Assembly (NCBI GenBank): GCA_001643675.2
Contig: LSRY02000010.1
Span: 315,001-379,000, forward strand
Direction of reading: 5' to 3'
DNA: 64,000 nt
DNA from: Monocercomonoides exilis
Taxonomy: Eukaryota; Preaxostyla; Oxymonadida; Polymastigidae
Shown: piece by piece, positions 10,286-23,742 of the stretch
How the letters are laid out: the number at the start of each line of letters is the position of its first letter
Numbering within the stretch: the first letter of the stretch is position 1
Translations under genes and position numbers: made by a program
The notes under the pieces: model-generated
The model's database searches: none
Told to the model about the DNA's origin: nothing
The model's input: only the letters and a program-made list of their open reading frames with translations

Positions 10286-11152
10286 TTTCGATGAGAAGCA
10301 CTAGCTGATGTGCCTCCACAAGCTTTGCAAACTTCTTTGTCACCTTCAACAATCAAATCAACATTTGCGAAGAGCTGAGTACTGTGACATCAGTGGCATG
10401 AAGTGCTAGCAAAGCTTCCAAAAATTCATTCCGCCACTCTGAATAAAAAAACAAAAAGGTTTGGTTATTTTGAAAAATTAATCACTGATGAAGAGTTTTA
10501 TATTGAATAAAAAAAAAGGATAAAAGAAAAGATTCAAAAATGATGAAATAGAGAATGAAGAATCAGAAAAGGCTTGAATGAAGATGAAAAACCGAAAAAA
10601 AGTAAATTTAACTCATTTGCAATTTGAAATGTTGATTATTCTGATGATGAAAAAAAGAAAGAAATACTCGAAAAATTGTAAAACAAGAGCTTGATGATTA
10701 TATATATAATAAATATTTTTTTAAAACACGAAATCAATGCACATTCTACAAAAATACTGTATTCATTTTTCATTATCGAGTTTTCAAAAAAATATTCAGG
10801 TTGTCAAAGCACACTGTCAGTTATTTGACAATATTAAATATTTGAATCACACACCAAATAAGTCAGTGCACAATAAACGACAGTCAACAATTTTCTGTGT
10901 GGATGATTATAACAACATTATAAACTGTTTTATATGGTTTGCTTGAATTTTTTTTTGTTCGGAAACTTTTTTATTGGACCCATGAACTTTAAAAATTTTT
11001 TACTCAAAATATGGGATCGATCAAAATTTTAAATCAAAATATTAATTTTGCAATTTTTTCTGAATGCAAATTGAGGATCGCAAATCTAAAATTGGCTTTT
11101 TCAACGAATTATTTCATAACGCAAATGATTCTGGGAATGGATCAGAAATGAA
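10286..11152. other. AT-rich stretch without recognisable genes
   Basis: Only short frames in all six directions; nothing recognised. Confidence 0.4.
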
Positions 11153-12098
11153 GTGTTGAGTCAAAGATTCAAAGAATGCAGAAATTGCCATAAGGAAATG
11201 GTTCTCTATGAACGAAATCCAAATTTCAGGCAATGGATGTGCAACATGTGCAATAAAACGATAAGCCCTCTGTCAAATCTTTCAATAGAAAATCAAAAAA
11301 TAATAATTGGAAAATTAATGCACATTTTCATTTTCAAATGGATTAAGCTTTTAATCATGCAAACTTCTTCACTTCTTGGTGTGCATAGAAACACAGTTGG
11401 TTTTTTCTATTCCCTTGCAGCAGCAGCAATGGCATAGAGCGCAGCATCATCGTTTCAGTCAATTGGAGACGAAAATACAATTGTTGAATTTGATGAAGCA
11501 ATTTTGAACAGAAGAAAATATCATAAAGGCAGATGGAAGAATCAGATCTGGCTTTTTGGAGATGCTCAAAGAACTCGGGACGGGAAACAAGGGAGCTTTT
11601 TTATAATCAAAGTCACTGATAAAAAAATAAGACACTAAACTGCCAATCATTCAAGCAAACATCTTCCAATGAACTGTGATTCACAGTGATGAATGGAGAG
11701 CGTTCTCATCTTTCAGTGATAAAGGTCAAAACCACAAAACAGTCTGCCATAATTATCATTTCAAAGACCCAGAAAGCGAAATATGCACTAACATGATTGA
11801 GGGACTTTGGATTCAATTTCGAAGAGATTTGCCTCGTACTGGGCTGAAAGAAAATTTCATTGACGATTATATTTCTTCTGTTGTGCTTCAAAAAAGAAAA
11901 TAATTGTCATTCGTTGACACTTTTAAGGAAATTTTCCAATAAAAAGTGGAAGAACATGTTGAAGAAGAAAAGAAAGACCTCGAAAAAGATGATGACAAAG
12001 AGGATGTGCCAGTTTTTGCTGAACAAAACGAAGAAATTACAGAGGATTCAATGGAAGTTAGCGATGGAGCGGAGCATTCTGAATATGAACCCGAATAA
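11153..12098 (+). pseudogene. Merlin/IS1595 (ISXO2-like) transposase relic
   Basis: The N-terminal zinc-ribbon-like part has CRNCHKEM and CNMCNKTISPLSN, and VHRNTVGFFY follows. After a TAG near 11437, the DDE core continues with FDEAILNRRKYHKGRWKNQI and IHSDEWRAFSSFSD. The third acidic segment reads CTNMIEGLWIQFRRDLPRTG. The frame is broken by TAA near 11636, by a frameshift before IHSDEW, and by two TAA codons near 11900 and 11940. An acidic tail ends at about 12098. It is homologous to, but diverged from, the open Merlin transposase at 39033-39926. Confidence 0.7.
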
Positions 12099-12555
12099 AA
12101 AACAGTCGCACAGCTTAAATCATATTTATGAAAATATGTTTGTTTTCATATCAATCTCAAATAAAAAAAAAATTTGAAAATTTGATAGAAATATTTTAAA
12201 TTTTTTGTAAAAAAAAAAAATAATTTTTCTAAAATTACAATAATTTTCCGTATTTCCGCAAATAGTTGAAAGAAAAAAACATATGTGCACAACATGTTAT
12301 CATCATAGCTTCAACATACGTTAATATTATTCATGGTCGTATATTATGCATTAACCCAAAAATTCCCAAAAAAAAATTTTTTTTAAAAAAATAAATCTGT
12401 AAATTTAACAATGGAAATATTATAAAAATTGAAGAAATTGCAATCCATATGTCACACAAATAGGAACATAAACATTAAAATAAGAATGATAGAAAGAGAT
12501 GAAATTATTTATTGCAACAGAAAAATCAAAAAATTGAGCCTTAATGTGGTTTTGA
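12099..12555. other. AT-rich 3' flank
   Basis: Poly-A/T-rich sequence between the Merlin relic and the convergent end of the next gene; no gene seen. Confidence 0.4.
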
Positions 12556-15500
12556 TTAACCGATTGGTGGGAGTGAAATTCTGTTCGGATGTAGAGCGTG
12601 CCGTTCATCTTGTATTTGACTTGAATAATTTGAAGAGATTGAACTTTGGTCCTTTGCATCTGGACTTGCTTGAATCTGTTCTCGACAATGTTTAGAATGA
12701 GCCGACGATGCAGCTACAATGTTATGATCAGGGTTTCGTTTAGCTTTCTGCTTGATTCTTTCAGAAGGTAATATTCGATGTGCAGAATTGGAGAAAAGTG
12801 AAGAATTCAAAGTAAAAGAATTTGGAGGATCTGGTTTTTCTTCAAAAGAAGTAGAAGATAAACCAGAAATCGCAGAATCGGCTTTCAATTGCTTCGCATA
12901 AGCCCTGCAATGAGTAATAGAAATGTGAGTTTTTTCTGAATGAGAAGAAGAACAAAGAGATGGCAGCACAACTGAATTCTGATGGTAATTCGTCTGTGCA
13001 GAAAAAATCTTAAAAGCTTCGTCAGTCAAGGGATACAGCACTGAACGTTCTCTGGCAAGACCTGCTGTTGTCTTTTTTTTACAGCTTTTCTTTTTCTCGC
13101 AATGAAAATGGTCAACTGAAATTCCTTCAGAAAGCGACTGTCCAACCTGAGGGTGTGGGTGATGTTGGTGAGGTGAAGGGCTAAATGGTGCAAATGTTGT
13201 GCTGCAGTGTTCAGAATGAGTTTTTTCAGAAAGCAAATGTGTTGTATTAAAACTGTGATGCTTCAAATTAAGTCCGTATGGACGAGGCTGTGGTGTTTTC
13301 GATGAATATTTTATCCTTTTAAGACGATGTGATTGAAAAGGTGTCAGAGGCAAAGAAAAGCTCAAAGATAGAGGCCTCTTTATAGTATCAGTCGTGCTAT
13401 CTTTGGTGCTTGTGAAGCAAGAGTTCTGAGCGTGATGTTGATCAGCGTTGCAATCTGGTGACGGTGAAATGTTCTTACTATGAAACGAACAGTAGAGAGA
13501 AGCAGTTGAAGTGGAAGTAGGTGGCTGTGGTGAAATGGTTGTTCCTCCGCCCTTCGCGAAGGAGACTGGTGGAAGAAAGACTGCTGTCGAGGTTGGGCTG
13601 GGTGTTGAACAGTGACTATGCGTATGAAATGGTGGATAGTAGTGATATGGTTTTGACTCAGAGTTCTGAGGCGACAAGCAAGATGAAAAGGAAGCTGAAG
13701 ATGAAGTTGCGGATGAAGCGGGCAAAAATGAATGTGAAGTCGGAGTGGATTGCCCAAAACATGTAGAAAGAGTGTTATGTGTCTTGGAAGAAGGCGAACT
13801 GAGGAAAAGAGCGGAGCACAGATCAGTTGAAAGCGAAGGAGGGAACAAGAAATCAGAATTGCCCCTACAGCTATTAAGCGCTTGCTTTCTCTGCGAAGAG
13901 AAAGACTTCGCAGGAGAATTCGAAGAAGCGTACGGGATAGGTGGTGAAAGTGAGTTGCGAGCAGGTGTGTGAGTGCGCTTTGCTTCAATCAAGCTGTTGA
14001 AGGCTGATGCGAGTCGTTCGGAACTTTCGCAATTAGTTGCTGACGTTGGTAAGACTGTGGAAGGTGTTGGAGGTGTTTGAGGTGTTTGAGGTGTTTGAGG
14101 CTCAACAGAAGAACTATTGTCATTCACAGAAATAGATGGGGAAAGAGTTGAAGAAGAAAGACATGCAAAAGTATCTGAAGAGGTGATTGTATAATCTTCT
14201 TTACCAAATGAAGAATCTGGAGTTGGTAATGAAAGAGGTGCAACAGTTTCACTGAACAAAGCCTTGAGGCTATTCATTGCAATGGGGGTGGATGCATATG
14301 TTGGTGAGCTGTCAACTGCATTGCAAGGTGGAGTCTGTATCACTGAAGTGAATTCAGGTGAAGCGAAAGACGGGCAAAGATCAGATGTGAGGGGAAGGTG
14401 TTGGTCTGGCGGTGAAAGTTCCGCAGATGCCTCTTTGCACAAAGAATTTGACATCTCAGGAAACGTGTTTAGGAAATCAGAAGAAGGAGAGCAAAGAATT
14501 TGATTTGGCTGGAAAAGGTCCATTTCTTTTGATTGAAGTAACTTTTGCCTTTCTGGTGAATTGTCAGCTGAAGGCAAATCTCTTTGTTCTCGAATCCTCA
14601 ATTTGGCTGCAAGTTCGTGACTTGCTGATATTAAGAGTGAATTTTGAAATTCTTGATTCGATTTCATATCGCTGTCTCCATTTTCGCTTTGGAAAGAATC
14701 GCTGTCCATCTTCAAAGCATTTTCGTTCTCTTTTTCCTCGTTCATGCCCTCCTTGCAACAATCGAGCTTTAATTTCACCTTTGATTTTCGAGAATTGCTT
14801 CTTTTTAGCAGTGCCCCTTTTCCTTTCATTTTTTGCAATCCGACAAATACAACTTTTCGTTGATTTTCTCTTCTCTGCCTGTTTAACTCTTCTTCCTTGC
14901 GCTTTTGCATGGTTGCTACTGTGTGCGCTGGTAGCATCGGCTGAGACTGTAATCTAACAAAAGGATTGTTTTGCAACGAGAGTATGTTTCTTGCACCAAA
15001 GGAAGTAATATGTCCAAATTGAATTGAAGGATAAAGCGTGGATTGTGGCAGGATTCTCTGAAGGTTTGCTTGCAATAAAAGCTGATCAACAATTTTTGTA
15101 GGCATTCCTTTTGATCTCCCTGTCGAGGATTCATTTTCGCAATCACATATTGAGCTTCTTTCAAGCTTGCTTTCCGTTTCTTTCAGTTCATTTTCTCTTT
15201 TTGCTTTTTCTCTTGCTTCCTTTTGTTGAGATAGTCTCAATTCTTCGCTTCTCTTAAGATCCATTCCAAGAACATTTTGTATGAACGGGGAAGGGATCAT
15301 TGTTTCAAATGAGCTTCCAAAAAAATTCAAAGATGAATCAGATTTAACTTGATCGTTTTTAGTTTCAGAAGAAATATCAGAAGTTTCTTTTTTCGACTTA
15401 TTTATCGAGAATGTAAAGGTAATTTCAATTCACATTAGTTTAATATAATTGCATTTACAAAAGTAAAAATCATAAAAGAACATACTGATAAATCTGATTC

Positions 15501-15611
15501 ATCAACAGGATTCGATTCATGAACCTGCTTTCGATTAGATGATGACAATAAAAATATCTTCCTTTGAGGTAAGCATTTAGTTGGAGTTCTGTAATTTGAC
15601 GTCTCTGTCAT
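12556..15611 (-). CDS. Ser/Pro/His-rich protein of unknown function, two exons
   Basis: Exons 15611-15486 and 15396-12556 are joined over an 89-bp intron (GTATG donor, ATAAG acceptor) and give 988 residues. The start is ATG 15611; the stop is TAA after PPIG. The N-terminal third has a basic coiled-coil-like stretch (LRLSQQKEAREKAKRENELK) and a second one (MQKRKEEELNRQRRENQRKV). The rest is low-complexity Ser/Thr/Pro with short repeats (QTPQTPQTP near 14070) and His-rich parts. No catalytic domain, signal peptide or membrane segment is visible. It is probably a largely disordered nuclear or cytoplasmic protein, but I do not recognise the family. Confidence 0.75.
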
Positions 15612-16074
15612 TGCAAAATATTAAATATTTATCTCATTAATTTTTGTTATGGTTGTTAATAAAATTATCCTTCAATCGATAAAATTTCTGACAAATATTT
15701 CACATACGCATTCTTCTATAATAAAAATTAATCAAATGAATTGTTCATCTCTATTTTATGTTTTGTACTTGAAAAATTGTTTTAAATTTTGTAAAAACTG
15801 AAAGATCTTTTGAAAATGTAATAAAAAGAAACAAAATTAAACAGAAAATAGATTTACAAAAAAAGAAACAATATGTGCATTTAGCTGCACAAAGTTATTG
15901 AAACTTATTTTAAAATATTCAATAAAAAATCAAATAGAAAAAAAAATAGCAAAAGTCAGCAAAACTGATTCTCTTTGCAATCAGCAATAAAAAAAGAAAA
16001 ACAAGCAAATATGAAATAGCAACTCAAACTAACAGTAAAGTCATTTCATGTCAATTTTTTGACATTAGCAGCAT
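15612..16074. other. Intergenic AT-rich spacer
   Basis: Lies between the start of the 12.5-kb gene and the end of the RRM gene, both on the minus strand; no feature seen. Confidence 0.4.
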
Positions 16075-19000
16075 TTATTGCTTTGGAGAAAGAGAGCACG
16101 AAGAAGACGAATGGGAAGAGCGATCGAGGGAGCCAGAGGAGACAGAGCGGGTAAAGCGAAAGGAAGATGAAGAAGAAAATAAAGAAGAGGAAGAGGAGGA
16201 AGAAGAAGAAGAAGAAGAAGAAGAAGAAGAAGAAGAAGAAGAAGAAGAAAGAGGAATATTCGAATGAAATGGAGCAGTCTGTGGTTGGCTGTTGATTGTT
16301 GATCCGAAGGGGAATGTGGGAACTGATGTGGAGAGGAATGAAAGAGAGGCAGGAGAAGGAGAGAGAGGAGGAGGAGAGCGAGGGGGAAAGAGAGGGAAGG
16401 GGACTAAAGGAAAGAATGAGGGGTTGGCAGAATCATAAGGAGAATGCTCAGTGTGTGGGAGAGAGAAGTCTGAATGAGCACAATGTGAAGAAGATGAACG
16501 AGAGGAATCAACAGCTTGTTCAGATGGTATCATCTGCAGTGACTGTAATGCCTGAACTGATTGAATAGAATGAACAGAATGAACAGAATGAACAGATTGC
16601 ATTGATTGTTGAGGAGATGAAGGCACAACAGGAGGGGAAGAAGGCAGATTGGAAGGAGAAGGAGAAGGTGGTGTGTCTGTTTCTGTGTCTGTGTCTGTGT
16701 CTGTGTCAGGAAGAGGCTGGTGACGAAGCTGAGGAATCATCGAAGAGGCAGAAGGAGAGTTGGAGAAGACAGTGGAGGCGATGTGATAGAGAGAAGAAGA
16801 GGTAGATAAGAGAGAAGGAGAGTTGTGGGGGGAGGAGGAGGAGAGGGAGGAAGAGGAGTCTGATGAAGAAGAAGATGTGGAAGAAGTGGAAGAAGAGGAG
16901 GAAGGAGAGGGAGAATAAGAAGAAGTCGATGATGATGAAGAAGTCGATGATGAAGAGGAAGAAGAAGAAGAAGAAGCATTTAATGACACAAAAGACGAAG
17001 ACGACAGAGGATTCGGCGGAGGAGATGCGACAAACGAGCAGCGAGGCGAGAGGAGTTCAGCAGCAGCGGAAGTGGAAGAAGCATCGTGGTCAGCCAACGA
17101 ATTGCTCTCCATTGCCAATTCAGCGTCTTCAAACAGATCAGATTCGTCTCCTGAGGAAGAAGAACCGAAGATGCTGTGGTTGGATGCGCGAGGCATAAGA
17201 GAAGGCATCGAAGAGAGCGAAGAGAAGGAGGCAGCAGCAAGGCAGGGTGGAGAATAACACTGGGAAGATGAGGAAGGGGAATAGGACGAGGATGATGTGG
17301 CAGAGGAAGACAAGGAAGACAAGAAAGAGGAGGAAGAGAAGGAAGAGGAAGACGAAGAAGAAGAAGAAGAAGAAGTGCTTGAAGGAGTATGAACAGATGT
17401 GTCAATTATAACAGAAGTAGAAGCAGAAGAATAGCCAGAATGATTCTGAGGCAGCAGATTCAGCTCAGAATTCGATGCCTCCTGAACATTCATCGACACC
17501 TCATTCTCTGTCTTGTGGTGCATATGGTGTGTTTCTGACAGTTCTGACAGGCTGTTCAATGGATGAAACAGATTGTTGTGGCGCTTTCGCGACAAGTGAT
17601 TGAAGCTGTGGGCACTTGTGAATGGAAGTGTTGAGAAAGAGTTGAGAGAAAGAGGAGGAGGAGGAGGAGTGGAAGAATGGTCCATCTTGGCAGAATGGTT
17701 GAATGTGTTCATATGTGGCTGGTTGATCGCAGAACGAGAGTACGTTGATGATGGTGAAAGCGACAGAGAAGAAGAGAAAGACGATGTTATTGTCGATAAT
17801 GTCATAGAATTCTGCTCTTTCTGTTCTCTTTGCTTTTTCAGCAGGTTCTTCTGCTGCTTTGTCAGCGCATTCGCCTCTGTCGTCGCCTCGTCTGTATTTC
17901 TCCGGTGCATGTGCGGAATTTCTCCGGTTTTTCCTGTCATTTCGTGGTCTGCCTTCAGCGATTCAAAGGCGAGTGAGTGTTCGATTGGCTTTCTGCCAAA
18001 ATGAGAAGAGAAGGGAGAGTATGTTGGGGAAGGAGATGGAGGGGAGGGGGTGGGGGAAGGAGAGAAGGAAAGTGTTGGGTAGGAAGAAGAAAGACATGAG
18101 AATGACAGAGAAGATAAGCCATTGCCCAGATTTGCTGATGATGATGTTGATGAGCCTGCTCCTATTCCTGTTCCTGCTCCAACAACTGATGTTGATACAC
18201 CACCACTTCCTCCTCCTCCTCCTCCTCCTCCACCAATAACAACAACAGAAACATCAGATGCTCCTTCATTCACCAACAAGTTCGCTTTCACCCTGTCATT
18301 TCTATCAACATCACCACCATCATTCATATCATCTCCTTCATTGCCATCATTACCATCTTCCTCACCTCCTTCTCTCAATTCCTGTGAAGAGCCCACCAGA
18401 AGTGGCAGGGCAGGCACTGTGTTGGAGACAGCCAGTGTTGAGTGGCGAGTGTGCTGCTGCTGCTTCTTCTTCGCATTTTTGTGCCTTTGCAGCTCAAACA
18501 CATCATCGTCGGTGAAATGCCTGACAGAACTGTATTCAAACAATGCATTATTAGAAGCAACATTCTTGCTGGTTTTCATATTTTTGTTGGTTTTGTTGGT
18601 TTTGCTGCTACTTTCGGTGAAATTTGTGTTATTTTCGTGGAATTCGTTCTTTGTGTGAGTGAGTGGATGGAATGTTTGCGCTCTCTGGATGGCTTGTTGT
18701 GCAATGGCAACATGAGATTTTGGTGTGTTGTTGGCAGAAGAAGAATTTGAAGCAGAGGGAGAGAAAGAAAGGGAAGAGCGGATGGAAGAAGAGGAAGAGG
18801 AGAAAGGGACGCGGAGAGAGAGGAAAGGAGAGGAAGAGGAAGGGACGGAAGACGTGGAGGCAGCAGAAGATGTTGTTGTGGTGGTTGAATGAGTGGGCGA
18901 GTGTTCAGGAGAAGACAACATATTCATGTTCGACTTCAACGACTGCGAAAACAGGATTCTTTTGGACGTTTTTACTGAACTCCGTTTTCTCATGTTTTTG

Positions 19001-22000
19001 ATTATGATGTTTCTTCCTTCTCTTCCTTCTTCCTCTTTCTCATCAACATTCATGATATCACCTTCTCCATCTCCATCACTCCCTTCTTCATAACCTCCGC
19101 CCCTCTCCTCTTCCTCATCCTTCTCCTCCTCTTCCCTCTTCCCTACTTCTTTCCCTCTCTCTTCCTCCCTTCTGCGCCTGTACCCTCCCTCGCTCTTCCT
19201 CCTCCCCCTCTCCCTCTGCCCCAGTGAAATCGATGACTTCGCCTTCCTCCCTCTGAACACAAACCCCGTCCCAATCTCCACCCCTTCGTTCCCTTCCTTC
19301 TCGCCACACTCGCTCCTCTCACACACTATATGCCTCTTCCTCCCAACCTCCGGCATCTTCCCTGTGGAGAACGACAAGCTGATCGGAGAGCCAACCACAA
19401 CAGAAGGCTGTTGAAGCATCAGAGTTGAGTCAACACGGTCGAGCATGGGCACAAGTGATGACATCGACAGCATCTCATCCAAGTCATCGTCACTGAAGTT
19501 CTCATAATACAACATTCCTCCTCCTTCTCCTTCATCATCTTCATCATCATCTTCTTCTTCTTCTTCTGTGTCATCATCTGAATCATCGTCTATGTCACTG
19601 GAATCGTCATACTCATCGTCATATTCATCATCATCATCATCCACACCCAATGAGAAATCACTGCTATCTGAACTCTCTCTTCTCTTCTCCTTCTCCTTCA
19701 TCCTCCTTCTCCTCATCCTCATCATCCTCATCTTTCTTCTTTTTCTCCTGCTCACAGTTGGTGGTTGTATAGGTATATCTCCTGGCTGAATAGCACCTGA
19801 AATGAATGAGAAGGAGACATCGATTGGCTCATAAGAAGAAGGGAATGAAGTGTAAGAGGGGAAAGAAGGCGAGTCTGGAGAAGAAATGACAGAAGAAGTG
19901 ACAACAATTGGAGGAGCAGCAGCTGGAGAGACGGAAGGAGAGGGCATTGTTAGAGAGGCATTGGATGAAGAAGAGGAAGAAGAAGAGGAAGAAGATTGTG
20001 TTGTGTTGAGAGAGGAAGAGGAAGAAGAGGAGGAGGAAGAAGATGAAGATGACGTGGAAGAAGCAAGAGAAGAAGAAGAGGAAGCTGTTGGCATCAGCGA
20101 CGAAGAGGAGAAAGAACCCAAATGAGACAGAGATTTGTTAGGAGAGGCATTCAAAGAGTGTATTTGAAGAGAATTTTCAGAAGAAACAGAAGAAATGGAA
20201 GAGGAGGATGAAGAGGAAGAGGTGGAAGAGGAAGAAATAGAAGAAGAAGAAGATGAGGAGGAGGAGGAAGATAAGGAGGAAGAGGAAGAGGAAGATGGTG
20301 AGGATGACAATGAAGATGAATTCAATACAGAAGCAGTAGAACAAGCAGGAGACGCTTCAGACAGAAGATTCTGTGATTGCTCAGCAGAATGAACACGATG
20401 AATGCTTTGAATGCTAATGTTTGCCATTGAAATATTGTTATTTTCATCATCATCTCCTTCTTCTCCTTCTTCCTTTTCTTCTTCTTCCTCCTCCTCCTCT
20501 TCCTCTTCTCTGTTTGGAGCAACTGATTGTGCCACGTCGAGAATCAATGGAGCACATCCAGACGGAATCTGATAGGCATTTTGAAGAGAAGAAGAAGAAG
20601 AAATAGGATTAGAACTAAAACGAGAACTTGAATAATCAGAAGAAGACGATAAAGAAGAAAACGATGATGATGAAGATGAAGAAGAAACTGAAGAAGAAGA
20701 AGATGATGATGATGATGAAGGCAATGAAGAAGACATCTTGTCAAAGAGAAAAGGAACAGAAGAAACCGTTCCAGTTGGCAGGCTGAGTGGGTCAGAAAGA
20801 AAAGAGGAAGAAGGCTGTGGCAGCTGAAAGGGAGACATTTGAGAAGAAGGAGAAGAAGCTGGGGGAAGAGAAGGAGCGTGGATGGAGATGGATGAAGTGG
20901 GGTGAAGTGGAGAGGAAGAGAAAGAGGAGGAAAAGGAAGAAGAAGAAGAAGAAGAAGAAGAAGAAGAAGAAGAAGAAGCTGGCGATGAAGATAAAGTTGA
21001 TGAAGTTGGCAAAGCAATGTTTTCTGCCATTTGAGAAGAAGATGAAAGAGTGTGATTGTTGATGTTTGTGTTATTATTCTCAAAATTGTTAACATTTTCT
21101 GTTTTGTCTCCGCTCAAACAAACATCCGAAGAAGGTTGTTCAGAAGCATCGATGGAAGCAGGCTGTGCAGAGGAGGAAGAGGAGGATGAGGAGGAAGATA
21201 TTGATGATGATGATGATGATGGGGATGAAGAAGAGGAAGAAGAGGAAGAAGAAGAAGATGAGGATGATGAGGATGATGATGAAACACTGTTTGAAAACTG
21301 AGTGGAAACAGAATTTGGAGATGTGGCTTGTGTTGGAGAAGGAAATGAGATAGAAGAAGAAGAAGTGGAAGAAGAAGAAGAAGAAGTTGGAGTTGATATG
21401 TTAAAGCTATTTTTTGTTTGTTCATCATTCATTTTTTGATTGAATGGAGATTGTGAGGATGGCATAGTCTTAAAAGAAGGAGGGGCAGAAGATGGAATGG
21501 AAGAAGAAGAAGAAGAAGAAGAATATGATGATGATGATGATATTGCTGGTCTGTGTGTTGGTGGAGGAGGAAGAGAAAAGGGAGGAGGAGGAAGAAGAGA
21601 AGAAGACGATGACAATGGCGAAGAAGAAGGTGGAATTTGTGATGGAAGAAGAGTAGGCAGAGGAGTTTGATAGGAAGATGGGAATTGAATGTGATGTGGG
21701 GGATATCCAAATGAAGGCATGGGCAATGAAGATGAAGATGAAGAAGAAAATGCTGTTGTTGATGAAGGTATTAGTGAATTTGTATTTCCCTGTTGCATAT
21801 GATTCAATGGCATGTGAACATTATCTGCATTTGGAGGATATCCATTCTGTGCCATATGTTGAGGTAGATAAGATGTTGTATTGTTTGGCAGAGAAGCAGT
21901 TTCAGTAGACGCAACATTGAACTGAGGGGCAGATGGAAGCTGCCTCTTCGAATGAGCATAAAAAGAAGATAAATCAGAAGATGTTGTCTGGTGTGAAGGA

Positions 22001-23432
22001 GATGTGTGAATTTGTGTGATATTTGTCTGTTGTGTGGAAGGAGGAAGAGAAGAAGGAAGAGAAGAAGCAGCAGAAGGAGGAGGAGGATAACCTGGATGCA
22101 TCTGCTGCTGCATGGGCAGAGGATAAGAGGAGTCTGGAAGAGGCAGAGGATAAGGCAAAGTGGTTGAATGTGCTGCTATTTCAGATGCAGCAGCAGCTGG
22201 ACTTGGTTTTGCTCTCCCGGAGAAATACCCCATTTCGGGGAAAAGATAGCTGGGCACAAACTTGCTAGTGCTTCCGTCTTCAGGATAGGCTCCTCTTCTT
22301 CCTTCATTCGCTCCCAATTCAATTCCACCTAGTTCAGAAGTGACTGCACCAACACGACTTCTCATCTGTTCTGCCATCCCACGCACAGCCCTGGCATCCT
22401 CTGCTCCTCCAGCGCCTGCAAACGGCAGCTCCCACTCGCTGCCCACCCCCTCAAACTCTCTTCTCTCTACCACATCTTCAGCCGCTCCAACACCAAAGCC
22501 AGGCAGCATCCCACCAGAAGCGCTGTTCTTCCCGCTGTGGAAGCGCTCTCTCGCCCGCCGCTCCTTCTCCTCGTTCTCCAGCATCCGCCGCCGCTTCATC
22601 TCTTCTGTCTCTGCATAGCGGATAGTTAGTGGCTGGTCAGTGGGCGTGATGCGATGATCCTGAAGTGCAATAAGCGCGGCATCTGCAGATGATTGAAGAG
22701 AAAATCTGTTCATTGAAAAATAATATTTGACAAAAAAATTATTATTATTATTTACAAAATATATAGATATATTGCTCCAAAGAAACATGCCTTACAAATC
22801 CGATTTGTTTTGTTGAATTAGCTTGTCTGTCAATCATCACCTTTACACCTTCGATTGTTCCAAATGGAGCAAATAACTTTTGAAGGTCCACTATTCGCAA
22901 ATTTAATGAAAATATGAAGTTTTAATTGACACTGGCAAATTTAGCAAACTTTCTGTGAAATATGACGGTAATGGCTTCACATATAGATTTGTATTTGCAA
23001 CAACTTCAGCAGTCTGTTTTGGTGCATTTGATTGCTTGACCAGAAGTATTTTATTTCCCAATCTATAATTATTCATCTGCCTCATTGCTTCTATGGCGTC
23101 ACTTTCGCGTGTATATTTGACAAAGCTGTGGCGTTTTTTAATAAAGAATTAATGAATGAATAAGAACAAGAATAATCCATTACAAACCCATATCCCAAAC
23201 TTTCCCCTGTTTTGTTATCCAACTGATTTAAAAAAGAACATAATATAGCATTTTGGTGGGTATTAGAAATATAATAGCAAACCATGACTTTGCAAGAGAC
23301 TATTTCTCCAAAAGGAGTAAACATCTGACGCAGTGAAGCGTCATCGACAAATGGAGGCAAATATTTCACAAAAAGATTTAAATGGTCAACGTCTTTTGTA
23401 GGATAAGGGTAATAATTTCGCTGATATGCCAT
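16075..23432 (-). CDS. Two-RRM RNA-binding protein with giant poly-serine tail
   Basis: Five exons: 23432-23283, 23222-23188, 23125-22950, 22890-22791 and 22705-16075 (2363 residues, exact frame). RRM1 (about residues 17-96) has RNP2-like LNLFVKYLPP and RNP1 SLGYGFVKY. RRM2 (about 108-185) has NLYVKPLPSYFTEMDLQKLF and GFVRF. The tandem arrangement near the N-terminus resembles ELAV/CELF-type proteins. A basic helix (MKRRRMLENEEKERRARERF) follows, then about 2100 residues of Ser-rich low complexity with Asp/Glu blocks, RRMRRRRMKEKEK-type basic patches and long Ser runs encoded by TCT/TCA/TCC repeats. Donors of introns 1-3 are GTTTG; intron 4 needs a GC donor. It probably binds mRNA; the tail is likely disordered. 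Confidence 0.8.
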
Positions 23433-23742
23433 GAAAACCTTTTTTATTGCTCCAAAAGCAATAAAAGCTTCTCACTTTTAAATAAATAATTACAGACAAA
23501 CTAACTTCAAAAAGAAAATAAAAAAGAAAGCTGAGTCACACATGCGATACAAAAAAAATAAATTACTGTCCAGAGGACAATAAAATCAAACTCAATTCCT
23601 AAGAGAAAAAAAAGTTATTTCATTTACGATCGTTGATAAACATCGCAGACTTATCAACTGTACGTTTTTTTGATTGTATGTTGAGTTCATTGATTTTTCA
23701 TTTCATTCAAAGAAGAAATGAGATTCTCCCTTAATTGACGAG
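23433..23742. promoter_or_regulatory. Divergent intergenic region (RRM gene / PRPP synthetase)
   Basis: 310 bp between two head-to-head start codons, so it should hold both promoters. It is AT-rich; I see no recognisable core element. Confidence 0.4.

Noticed and set aside
10960-11060. Apparent similarity of the Merlin relic flank to the other Merlin end (ATGGGATCGATCAAAA)
   Set aside because: Orientation relative to the transposase is opposite and the match is short, so probably chance.
16296-22618. Many plus- and minus-strand frames overlapping the poly-Ser gene
   Set aside because: Shadows of (GAA)n/(TTC)n DNA; none has a domain.
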